This document shows, piece after piece, positions 41,215 through 50,400 of a stretch of 64,000 bases of DNA. The notes below the pieces were generated by a model. It was given only the letters and a program-made list of their open reading frames with translations. It made no database searches and was not told where the DNA came from. The position numbers were made by a program, and so were the translations under genes. Positions within the stretch are counted from its first letter, which is position 1. Each line of letters starts with the position of its first letter. The stretch comes from Thiosocius teredinicola (lineage in GTDB: Bacteria > Pseudomonadota > Gammaproteobacteria > Chromatiales > Chromatiaceae): assembly GCF_002009425.1 (NCBI RefSeq), contig NZ_CP019936.1, positions 2,653,297 through 2,717,296 of the forward strand, given 5' to 3'.

Positions 41215-42248
41215 CAAACAGCCCTCGCATCCATGATCAACAGCTTCGCGTCTGGTTGCCTTATGTGAGGGCCGGCAGCGGGTCGGATGTGTTTACCGAG
41301 AACCTGGCAAAAATGCTGCGCGCGAAGGGTGTGGAGGCGACCACCACCTGCTATCCACATAACTACCAATACGCGCCCTGGTTGCTGCATAGGCAGCGTG
41401 CACCAAGCAACGCCGATGTCGTTCTTACGAACACCTGGAACGGCTTTGCCTTCCGCAGGCCCGGCAGCAAACTGGTCACCGTCGAACACCTGTTCGTGAA
41501 CGACCCTGCCCTGGCGCCTTACAAATCACGCGGGCAAGCGATCTTTCATCGACAGTTTGTACGACGCTGGGAACTGCTCACCCACCGTGTCGCCGACCAA
41601 GTGATTGCGGTCAGCCGATATTCTGCGCAGACCTACGCGCACGGCCTGGGCGTTGCGGCCCCCGAAGTCATCCTCAACGGGATCGATACCGAATTTTTCC
41701 ATCCGCCGGAAAACACCAAAGAAAGTTGCGACGGCCGCGATTTCCGCCTGCTGTTCGTTGGCAACCTGAGTCCACGCAAGGGGGCCGACCTGCTACCCGA
41801 CATCATGTCGCATCTGGGTAAAGGATTCGAACTGTCGTACACCCAGGGAAAGCGGACGGCAGCCCCCTTCCCCGACGACGCAAATGTACGCCGCCTGGGG
41901 CGCCTCGATCCCGAGCAGGTGCGCCAGGAGTACCATCGTGCAGACGCCCTGTTGCTCCCGACCCGCCTGGAAGGGCTGCCCCTGGTGGCGATGGAGGCGA
42001 TGGCCAGCGGCACTCCGGTGATCGCCAGCGACACGGCGTCGCTACCGGAAGTGATCACCCACGAAAAGAATGGCCTGTTGTGCCAACTCGATAATGCGAG
42101 GGATTTTGCCTTGGCGGCACGCCGCCTGCGGGACGAGCCGGCACTGCGTCATCGCATGAGCGACGCTGCGCGGGAAACTGCAGAACGCGAGTTCTGTTTG
42201 GATCGCATGACCGAGCAATACATCAGCCTTTTCCAACGTCTGCGCTAG
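41211..42248 (+). CDS. Family 4 glycosyltransferase
   Basis: The 345-residue GT-B protein starts at GTG 41211 and overlaps its upstream neighbour by 4 nt. It has RVWLPYVRAGSGSDVFTENLAKMLRAKG near the start, QVIAVSRYSAQTYAHGLGV in the linker, then LLFVGNLSPRKGADLLPDIM, ADALLLPTRLEGLPLVAMEAMASGTPVIASDTASLPEVI and KNGLLCQLDNARDFALAARRL. These are standard GT4 donor-binding motifs. The donor sugar and acceptor cannot be predicted. Confidence 0.9.
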   Translation: MTNSPRIHDQQLRVWLPYVRAGSGSDVFTENLAKMLRAKGVEATTTCYPHNYQYAPWLLHRQRAPSNADVVLTNTWNGFAFRRPGSKLVTVEHLFVNDPALAPYKSRGQAIFHRQFVRRWELLTHRVADQVIAVSRYSAQTYAHGLGVAAPEVILNGIDTEFFHPPENTKESCDGRDFRLLFVGNLSPRKGADLLPDIMSHLGKGFELSYTQGKRTAAPFPDDANVRRLGRLDPEQVRQEYHRADALLLPTRLEGLPLVAMEAMASGTPVIASDTASLPEVITHEKNGLLCQLDNARDFALAARRLRDEPALRHRMSDAARETAEREFCLDRMTEQYISLFQRLR

Positions 42249-42261
42249 AAAGTGACCGCCA

Positions 42262-43206
42262 GTGGAAGAGATACAAACAAGGCACAACAAGGTCATACCG
42301 GCGCAGCACGGACCCACGATCAGTGTCATCATCCCAGTGTTCAACCGTGCGGATTGCATCGTGCAGGCAATCGCATCCTGCCTGGCGCAGGACGATATCA
42401 ACCTGCTCGAGGTATTGGTCGTAGACGATGCATCCACCGACTGCACGCGCGAGGCAGTTCGATCCATTGACGACCCGCGTCTTCGCCTGATTCGGCGCGA
42501 ACGCAACGGCGGTGGCGCAGCTTGTCGGAACACCGGGATCGACAATGCAAACGGTGACTATGTCGCCTTTCTCGATTCCGACGACACCTGGGATCGACAC
42601 AAACTGGCGGAGCAAATCCGGACGCTGGGCGAGCACGCCTGGAATCCGGCGATCGTTTGCCATTCGCAGTATCGAGCGATCACGCCATCCGGTGTATCCA
42701 TTCTCCCTGGCACAGCAAAACCGGTGGATGTCGGCGTGGCAGAATACCTGTTCGTGCAACGGGGCCACATCCAGACGAGTTCGCTGCTACTACCGACGGA
42801 GCTGGCACGACGCACTCGCTTCGACCCCGACCTGCGCAAACACCAGGACTACGACTTCTGCCTGCGTCTCGAGCAACACGGCGCGCGCTTTCTGATGGTC
42901 GACCAGCCGTTGCTTTCCTGGTTCCATGACAACCGTCCGGACCGCATCACCCACCGCTACGGACTGGATGCCTCAGAATGTTTTCTCGAGTCACGCTTGT
43001 CCTTGATCGGACAAAAAGCGGCCGATGCGTTCTGGACAAGACATATCTTCCCCAAAAAATTTCGAGTTGCACCCATCGCTGCCATGACGGCGTTGAGCAA
43101 ACGTATGTTCAGCGGCCCCTTACCGATGCGCTGGTATGGCCGATGGCTGTGGACAGGGGTGAAGCACGCAGTTCGCCGACTGCTCGGTAGCGGGCGTTCT
43201 ACATGA
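42262..43206 (+). CDS. Family 2 glycosyltransferase
   Basis: The 314-residue protein has a GT-A fold with ISVIIPVFNRADCIVQAIASCLAQ, LEVLVVDDASTDCTREAV, GGGAACRNTGIDNANGDYVAFLDSDDTWDRHKL (DSDD metal site) and RKHQDYDFCLRLEQHGARF. The C-terminal 60 residues are basic. It starts at GTG and overlaps the next gene by ATGA. Confidence 0.9.
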   Translation: MEEIQTRHNKVIPAQHGPTISVIIPVFNRADCIVQAIASCLAQDDINLLEVLVVDDASTDCTREAVRSIDDPRLRLIRRERNGGGAACRNTGIDNANGDYVAFLDSDDTWDRHKLAEQIRTLGEHAWNPAIVCHSQYRAITPSGVSILPGTAKPVDVGVAEYLFVQRGHIQTSSLLLPTELARRTRFDPDLRKHQDYDFCLRLEQHGARFLMVDQPLLSWFHDNRPDRITHRYGLDASECFLESRLSLIGQKAADAFWTRHIFPKKFRVAPIAAMTALSKRMFSGPLPMRWYGRWLWTGVKHAVRRLLGSGRST

Positions 43207-44258
43207 AAGTCCTGTACCTGCCCGAGTTCACCGACAATCCTTATCAGGCGCAGCTATATCGTCACCTGGCCACTGAGACGGGGGCTGCGTGCAATCCCGG
43301 CGGCGTTGTTTTCATCCACAAGGTGCTGGCACAACGTCCGGACGTCGTGCACTTCCACTGGCTGCATCCGTTCTACATCGGTAAGACGCCAATCCGCGGC
43401 CATATCGCCTTTGTGCTGTTCCTCTGCCAATGGGCGATTCTGCGCGTACTTGGCTGCCGCATCGTATGGACGGTCCATAACCTGAAGGACCACGAGGAGC
43501 GAAAGCCACGCACCGAAACCCTGATCACCCGATTGGTATCGCGCGCGGCGGACGCGATCATCGTTCATTGCAAAACCGCCGGTGCCGACCTGCGCAAGTG
43601 CTATCCCTGGATCGACGAAAAGCAGATTCGCGTCATCCCGCACGCCAGCTATGTAGGTGTGTATCCCGACCACCAGGACCGGGCGACGGCGCGCACACGC
43701 CTCGGCCTGCCCGGCGATACTAGCGTGGTGTTGTTGTTTGGCGAGATACGCCGTTACAAGGGTGTATTGGAACTGCTCGAGGCATTTCTGGCCAGTGACC
43801 AGGCGATGTCTGCGATCTTATTGATCGCCGGCCGCGTGCACGAACCCGAACTACGCACCAAGCTGCAGCAAGCTGCCGACAACAACAACCATATCCGCCT
43901 GCACCTGCAATTCATCGATGATGACGACATCCAAACCTACATGGCAGCGGCAGACGTGGTAGCCACACCGTTCCGCAATGTGCTGACTTCCGGCTCGGTT
44001 ATTCTCGCGCTGTCGTTCGGCAAGGCGATCATTGCTCCCAGAACAGGCTGTATCCGGGACCTCGAGCACGAGGCCAAGGGGTTCTTCTACGACAGCGACA
44101 CGCCGGATGGCCTGAAAAACGCCCTGAACGAGGCCTTCGAGCATGTTGAGGAATTAGCATCTATGGGCAAGTGCAACCGGCAATTGGCCTCGACACAGGA
44201 TTGGAAAACCGTGGCCCAACAGACGGGCGACCTGTTTCGTCAACTTCTTGCGCATTAG
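43203..44258 (+). CDS. GT-B glycosyltransferase
   Basis: The 351-residue protein has DVVHFHWLHPFYIGKTPIRGHIAFVLFLCQWAILRVLGCRIVWTVHNL near the N-terminus, a hydrophobic segment that may touch the membrane, and VSRAADAIIVHCKTAGADL. The C-terminal donor half has SVVLLFGEIRRYKGVLELLEAFL, SAILLIAGRVHEPEL and ADVVATPFRNVLTSGSVILALSFGKAIIAPRTG. It resembles GumK/GT4-type enzymes. It is the fourth glycosyltransferase of the unit and is followed after 101 nt by the carrier protein gene. Confidence 0.87.
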   Translation: MKVLYLPEFTDNPYQAQLYRHLATETGAACNPGGVVFIHKVLAQRPDVVHFHWLHPFYIGKTPIRGHIAFVLFLCQWAILRVLGCRIVWTVHNLKDHEERKPRTETLITRLVSRAADAIIVHCKTAGADLRKCYPWIDEKQIRVIPHASYVGVYPDHQDRATARTRLGLPGDTSVVLLFGEIRRYKGVLELLEAFLASDQAMSAILLIAGRVHEPELRTKLQQAADNNNHIRLHLQFIDDDDIQTYMAAADVVATPFRNVLTSGSVILALSFGKAIIAPRTGCIRDLEHEAKGFFYDSDTPDGLKNALNEAFEHVEELASMGKCNRQLASTQDWKTVAQQTGDLFRQLLAH

Positions 44259-44359
44259 TGGGCTGGTTGACAAAAAACCAACATCCACGCTTACTAAGGC
44301 CTCATGACAAGCGGAACGGATTCCAAAATGCAACGACCCTTTGGCAAGGCCTGAAACAC

Positions 44360-44647
44360 ATGACAGCTCCATTGAGCGCCGAGGATACCGAAGCGCTGAT
44401 CATCGAATTCATTCGAAAACATTTGGCAGGTGACGATACGCTGGATATCGATCCTGAAGAGAACCTGCTGGTCGGCGGCCTGATGGATTCGGTTGGCCTG
44501 GTCAGGCTGGTCGCTCACCTCAAAGACGAACTGGGTATCTCCATTCCGCCCCAGGATCTGCTCCCCGGAAACTTCCGCAGCGTGCGGGTGATGAGCGAAT
44601 ACCTGCAAAGCCTGTCGAAACGCCAGGCAACGGCGCCATCAAGCTAG
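44360..44647 (+). CDS. Acyl/peptidyl carrier protein
   Basis: The 95-residue protein from ATG 44360 has a single carrier domain. The phosphopantetheine site is Ser44 in GGLMDSVGLVRLVAHLKDELGISI, with IDPEENLLV in front. It is a stand-alone carrier, as used for aminoacyl or acyl starters in trans. Its stop (TAG at 44645-44647) shares bases with the stop of the convergent adenylation-enzyme gene (CTAG). That enzyme is the obvious candidate to load it. The frame remains open upstream, but the extension shows no domain. Confidence 0.88.
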   Translation: MTAPLSAEDTEALIIEFIRKHLAGDDTLDIDPEENLLVGGLMDSVGLVRLVAHLKDELGISIPPQDLLPGNFRSVRVMSEYLQSLSKRQATAPSS

Positions 44648-46224
44648 CCCCTGCTCTCGAATTCCTTCCGCAGCGCCGTACGATCGACTTTGCCACTGCC
44701 TGTTCGCGGCAGCTCGGGACGACATTCCAGAATGTCCGGCACAGCATAAGCCGGTAGCCGTTGGGCGATACCCCGCTTCAGTGCATCCGGATCAATTTGC
44801 TGCCCATCGCGCCCAAGGGCCACTGCGCAGATTTTCTTTACACCATCTTCGGCGTTCACCACCACGGCCCCGGCCTCGGCCACGTCAGGCAACGCGGTAA
44901 TGGCGGCCTCGATCTCGTCAAGCTCCACCCGATAACCGCGTATCTTGATCATCCTGTCCTTGCGTCCCAGGAACATCAGCTTGCCATCGGAGCGTTCCCG
45001 CACCAGGTCGCCTGTCCGATAGAAGACCTTTTCGAAGTCCGTGAACAGCGGCTGTCGAAAAAACGCCTTGCTGTTGAGATCCGGTCGGGCCCAGTAACCG
45101 CGCATCATGGTCGGCGCCCTGATGACCAGCTCCCCCGGTTGCCCCTTGGAGACTTCGTGGTCGTCTTCGTCGAGCAGCAGCCCCTCGGCACCGGGCCATA
45201 CATCGCCCAGCGGAACGGCCTCATCCTCGATCAGCTCGCCCTTCGGCAAATGATAGGCGGTGCACTGGTTCACTTCGGCCGGGCCGTATGAGTTCGAAAA
45301 GCGTGCGTCTGGCCAAAGAGTGATCAGACGATTGAGGTGCTTGGGCGCAAACGGTTCGCCGCCGAACAGCACCCAGCGCAGGCTGGAACAGTCACGCTGC
45401 GCAATGTCGCCTTGTTCCAGCAGCTGGATCAGGGCCAACGGCACCGAATACCAGAACGTCAGTCTTTCCGCCTCGATCAACGCGGCCAGACTCTGCGGAA
45501 ACAAGGTGACCTCTTCGGGAATGATCACGCTTGTTGCACCACACAGAGGCCCGGTGAGGTACTCGAAGGTCGACATATCGAAATGCAACGGCGAATGGTT
45601 GCCCAGGCGATCGTTGCCGCTTACTCCGTATTCGCGCGCCGACAGATGCGCATAGGCCAATCCACTGGCATGGGTGTGCATCAACCCCTTGGGCGCGCCG
45701 GTCGAACCGGACGTGTACATGATGTAGGCAAGATCCTGCTCGATGACCCGCACCGCGGGATCTTCTGCGGGAAAGGTCTCAACCTGCTGCCATGGAACAA
45801 AATCGCACGACGATTCCAGGTTCGGCGGACGGCCGAGGCCAAAGACCTTTTTGAGCGTGGACAGCCCCTGCAGCAGGTTGGCGAGCTTGCGCGCATGTGC
45901 GGCGTCGCTCACCAGATGCTCGATGCCGCAATCCTCGATGATGAATTGCACACGTGCGGGAGGCGCCGTGGGATCGATGGGCACGTAGGCCGCACCCGCC
46001 TTGAGAATGCCGTAAAGCGCTACCGGCAGATCCAGGCTTTTGTACATATAGATGCCGACCCGGTCGGAGCGCTTCACCCCTGCCTCGACCAGCATGCCGG
46101 CCAGGCGGTTGGCACGTTCCATCAGCATCGCGTAGGTGAGCGACTGATCCTCGAAGCGAAACGCCTCGTGATCCGGTGTGCTTCGCGCGGACTCGTCTAC
46201 CGAGTGATGCAGCAGGTAACCCAA
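44644..46224 (-). CDS. Stand-alone amino acid adenylation enzyme
   Basis: The 526-residue protein is a free adenylation domain. Core motifs are IMYTSGSTGAPKG (a3, about 168-180), HFDMSTFEYL (a4), NSYGPAEVNQCTAYHL (a5), FYRTGDLV (a7), GRKDRMIKIRGYRVELDEIE (a8) and PRTGSGKVDR with the catalytic Lys512 (a10). Read by eye, the specificity residues are Asp216, Met217, Phe220, Tyr259, Leu286, Gly288, Ser312, Gln320 and Cys321. This partly resembles the proline code of PltF/RedM-type enzymes (D..YL...C) and is not a standard code for other residues. It would activate an amino acid and load the carrier protein encoded convergently. It lies 8 nt downstream of the acyl-CoA-dehydrogenase gene. Confidence 0.88.
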   Translation of the reverse strand: MGYLLHHSVDESARSTPDHEAFRFEDQSLTYAMLMERANRLAGMLVEAGVKRSDRVGIYMYKSLDLPVALYGILKAGAAYVPIDPTAPPARVQFIIEDCGIEHLVSDAAHARKLANLLQGLSTLKKVFGLGRPPNLESSCDFVPWQQVETFPAEDPAVRVIEQDLAYIMYTSGSTGAPKGLMHTHASGLAYAHLSAREYGVSGNDRLGNHSPLHFDMSTFEYLTGPLCGATSVIIPEEVTLFPQSLAALIEAERLTFWYSVPLALIQLLEQGDIAQRDCSSLRWVLFGGEPFAPKHLNRLITLWPDARFSNSYGPAEVNQCTAYHLPKGELIEDEAVPLGDVWPGAEGLLLDEDDHEVSKGQPGELVIRAPTMMRGYWARPDLNSKAFFRQPLFTDFEKVFYRTGDLVRERSDGKLMFLGRKDRMIKIRGYRVELDEIEAAITALPDVAEAGAVVVNAEDGVKKICAVALGRDGQQIDPDALKRGIAQRLPAYAVPDILECRPELPRTGSGKVDRTALRKEFESRG

Positions 46225-46232
46225 GCGCCCTC

Positions 46233-47384
46233 CTAGCCTTTGACGCCGGCCAGACTGGCTATCAGGTTCCGTTGAATATCCGATGTGCCTGCATAGATGA
46301 CGCCACCGATCGAGTCACGCAGGTGTCGTTCGATCTCGAACTCTTCCAGATAGCCACGGGCGCCGTGAATGCGCACGGCGTCGGTCGCGCACTCAAGCAG
46401 GGATTCGCCGATATGCAGCTTCGCCATCGCGCACTCGATCGACGCATCGAGCGAGGCATCCTTCATTGCCGCCGCCTTGAACATCAGAAGTCGCGATGTC
46501 TCCAGACGAACTCGCATATCCGCAATACGATTGGAAACCGACTGAAAGCCACCTATGGCCTGGCCGAACTGCCGGCGCTCGTTAGCATAGTCCACACATC
46601 GCTCGAAGACATACTGCATTGCGCCGAGATGTCCGGCGTGGATGAAGGCACGCTCCCAGGCGATCGTTTGGGTGAACAGGCTGACACCGACGCCCTCTCC
46701 CCCCAGCAGGTTTTCTTCCGGCACAAAACAATCTTCGAATACCAAGTCGCCCAACAGGTTGCTCCTGGTACCTGTTTTCGCCCGCGGTTCGCCCTGCGAA
46801 AACCCATCAAACGCCGACTCGACGATGAACGCCGACACACCCCACTTTCCTGCGTCCGGATCGGTGCTGGCCAGCACCACGGCCAGGTCGGCAAGCGGAG
46901 CCATGCCTATGTATGCCTTGCGCCCGTTCAACAAGTAGCCGCCATCGACCTTCTGCGCTCGGGTCTGCAGGCTCAGTGCATCCGAACCCGACTCGACCTC
47001 GGTGACACCATGGCTGCCGATCCACTCACCCGAGCACAAGCGCGGCAGGTAACGCTGCTTCTGTTGTTCACTTCCGTAAACCAGGATCGGCTCTTGCACG
47101 CTCCATGTCTGTCCACCCAGCGCCAGGGTCAGGCCGTTGTCGCGGCACCCATAACCCAGGGCCTCCAGCGTCAGTACCGTATCGCTGGCGCTCAGGCCGA
47201 GTCCACCGTAGGCCTCGGGGATATGGCAACGAAGAATTCCGTGATCGCAACACGCCGCCCAGTCGTCCCGTGGAAACGTCCCTTCCCGATCGTGACGTGC
47301 CGCCTCGGAACCCAGTTCCCGCGAGGCGAACTCGCGAATACGCTCACGGCGCTCTCGTTGTTGTGCAGAGAGTTCGAATTGCAT
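46233..47384 (-). CDS. Acyl-CoA-dehydrogenase-like flavoprotein, possible aminoacyl-carrier-protein dehydrogenase
   Basis: The 383-residue protein has a full acyl-CoA dehydrogenase fold: GSHGVTEVESGSDALSLQTRAQKV at the FAD site and NERRQFGQAIGGFQSVSNRIADMRVRLE in the C-terminal helical domain. The classic catalytic Glu of the YEGTS motif is Ala365 here (IYAGTSDIQ). Glu244, in AWERAFIHAGHLG, lies where isovaleryl-CoA and prolyl-carrier-protein dehydrogenases carry their base. The segment YANERRQFGQAIGGFQSVSN is strikingly like PigA/PltE. With the free adenylation enzyme and carrier protein it makes a trio of the kind that turns prolyl-S-PCP into pyrrolyl-2-carboxyl-S-PCP. The exact substrate is inferred. 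Confidence 0.85.
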   Translation of the reverse strand: MQFELSAQQRERRERIREFASRELGSEAARHDREGTFPRDDWAACCDHGILRCHIPEAYGGLGLSASDTVLTLEALGYGCRDNGLTLALGGQTWSVQEPILVYGSEQQKQRYLPRLCSGEWIGSHGVTEVESGSDALSLQTRAQKVDGGYLLNGRKAYIGMAPLADLAVVLASTDPDAGKWGVSAFIVESAFDGFSQGEPRAKTGTRSNLLGDLVFEDCFVPEENLLGGEGVGVSLFTQTIAWERAFIHAGHLGAMQYVFERCVDYANERRQFGQAIGGFQSVSNRIADMRVRLETSRLLMFKAAAMKDASLDASIECAMAKLHIGESLLECATDAVRIHGARGYLEEFEIERHLRDSIGGVIYAGTSDIQRNLIASLAGVKG

Positions 47385-47455
47385 GGCAAGGGGTACGGAG
47401 TTGTTAAGTGTCGTGGTAGTTTAACAGCGGTTAATCGCTGGAAGGGTCGGAAGAA

Positions 47456-50400
47456 GTGGGCGAGCAGCAAACCCCATCATATGAACTGACGCACACGCAG
47501 ACCCAGATTTGGATTGGGCAACGGCTCAACCCCGAATCGCCGCTCTACAACATGGCCTTTTCCTGGGTGTTCTCCACTGTCCTGGACGCCGACACCTTCC
47601 AGGCTGCCTGGCTACGCGTGGTCGCTGGTAACGAGGTGCTGCGTACTGCGGTTCAAGAGGTTTCCGGTGTGCCGCATCGGATTACCCTGGATACCGATCG
47701 ACTGATCACGTCGTTTGTCGACCTGGGTACGAAGTCCGATCCGCTGCAGGCATTCAGCACTTGGAGTGAAGCGCGTAGCACCACCCCTTTACCCTTGGAC
47801 GGTCCGCTCGTCGACAGTGTACTGGTCAATCTCGGTCGCCACGGTTCCGCCTGGTATCTGAATCTGCATCACCTGATCACAGATGCCCGATCCAGCGTGC
47901 TGCTGTACAGACAGGTTGCGCAGGAATACCAAGCCATTCGCGATGGTATCGGTCGACCCACCCCGTTGGCGCCCTACTACCCCACGGCCCGCGCGCTCGC
48001 AGACAAGGTGGACATCACTGCCGACGCCAAACAGCACTGGGCTTCGCGCAGGGACAACGCCCGGCCGGCCGTTCCGTTATACGTAAGCAACGGCTCCGCG
48101 CGAGAAACGGCAAGCACACGTTACACGCTCGAGCTGACAGCGTCGCAGATGCGTGCGATCGACAGGCTATGCGAGGAACAGGGGTTCGCCAGCCTGTCTG
48201 CCGAGCTGTCGCGATTCAACATCTTCGCGACCTTGCTTTTTGCCTGGTTGGGACGGGTGAGCGGCGAGTCTCAGCTGGCCTTCGATGCCCCGGTCATCGG
48301 CCGCCCCGGCACGGATGCCAGGAACGCTCTCGGACTTTTCATCGAGATGTTTCCGTTTTGCGTACAGGTCGCAGAAGACGATTCGTTCCGTTCGCTGGGC
48401 GGCAAATGCCTGGAGGAGAGCTTCCTTTTCCTGCAACACGCGCTGCCCGGGTCAAGCGAACCGTCAGAATCCTCGGCGGCCAGTATCGTCCTCAACTATT
48501 TTCCCGAACCCTTCGGTTACTTTGCCGACATGCACCCGCAAGCCCGTTGGGTACACCCGGGCCACGGCGATAACGTTCATGCCCTGCGCCTGCAGGTCCA
48601 TGACTTTGATGGGGATGGCTGTTTCACCCTGCACTTCGATTTCAACGACCAAGTGCTGCCGGCATACCTGTGTCGGCGCAGCCTCGAACACTTCAACACG
48701 CTGCTCGAGGCACTGCTCTCGGACCCCGACCAGAAGGTTCACGAAGTCGCGCTGCTCACCGCGGATGAATCCGGGATTCTTGAGCGCTTGAACCATACGA
48801 ATGAGCAGCCACTGCCTACCCGAAGTGTTCTCTCAAGGTTCGACGAACAGGTGCAGTCCAATCCGCAGTCGGTTGCGGTCAGGCAGGGACCAACCCAACT
48901 GACATTTCTAGAGCTGTCCGCGCAGGCTGATGCCCTGGCGGCTACTTTGCTCGCGAAGGGCGTCCAACCCGGCGATTTCGTGGCACTGGCTGGCAAGCGC
49001 TCGGTAGAATCGGTCATTGCCATTCTCGCGACCCTGCGCGTACAAGCGGCCTATGTGCCGATCGATAAGAACTACCCCGCCGCACGCGTCCACGCCATGT
49101 TGGAAGATTCCAAAGCGCGCCTGGTGCTGACCGGCGAGACCGGAGTCGCTACCGCACTGTTCAGTCGGGTCGAAACCCTCGACATACAAAGCGGCATCCG
49201 CCAGGGCCGAGCGCTGCAACGCCCTGGCGTAGACCCCTTGATGAGCGACTTGGCCTACATGCTGTATACGTCCGGCTCGACCGGTCGTCCCAAAGGCGTA
49301 TTGATTGAACACCTCGGGCTAGCCGACTACCTGGATTGGGCCGCACGAACCTATGTCCGCGGCGACAGGCTGAGCTTTCCGCTGTTTACCTCCTTGTCTT
49401 TCGACCTGACGGTCACCTCCCTTTTTCTGCCGTTGATCACGGGGGGAGTCCTGGAGATCTATCCCGAACCCGATGGTCCGGTCGACTCGGCAATCATCGA
49501 TGTTGTTGCCGACAACAAGGTTGATTTCATCAAACTGACCCCGTCCCACCTGTCGCTGTTGGAAGATGCAGAGCTCGGCGATTCGAAGATCCGCTGCATC
49601 GTCGTGGGCGGCGAGGACTTCAAGACCTCTCTGGCCGCGAGCATCGACCGAAAACTCCACGGCAAAGCGGAGATCTACAACGAATACGGGCCGACCGAGG
49701 CCGTTGTCGGCTGCGTGCTCCATTGCTTCGACGCGCAAGCCGACCAGGGTCACAGCGTGCCCATCGGCCGCCCTGCCGATCATGTGTCGGTAGACATACT
49801 CAACCACCGGATGACACCGGTACCAGAGGGTGTGCCCAGTGAACTCTGGGTGTCGCGCCCCGGTCTGGCCCGTGCCTACCATAATCAAGAAGCGCTCACT
49901 CACGAGCGTTTCTTACCGCACCCAACCCTAGAGGGACAGAAGCGCTACCGTACCGGCGATCTGGTTCGCTGGGTTTCACCCGGTCGCCTGGAATACCTGG
50001 GCAGGCAAGACCGGCAGCTGAAGATTTCCGGGTTCCGTATCGAGCCGGGCGAGATCGAGGCCGCGCTGCTTTCGATACCCGATATCGAACAGTGTGCCGT
50101 GCTGCAGAGAAAAAGCCTCCCCCATGCCACGCAGCACGGCACGCAACACAGCTGCATCCGATGCGGTCTGTCTTCCGACTACCCCCACGCCCGGTTCGAC
50201 GACGAGGGCGTATGCTCGATCTGCCGTTCGTACGAGACGATCAAAGACCACGCCGCCAGCTATTTCAAAACTCCGGATGACCTGCTGGCGCTGTTCGAAC
50301 GTTCACGAGCAGGAAACACCTCGGCATACGATTGCATGATGCTGTTGAGCGGCGGTAAGGACAGTACCTACGCCTTGTGCCAACTGGTCGACATGGGGCT

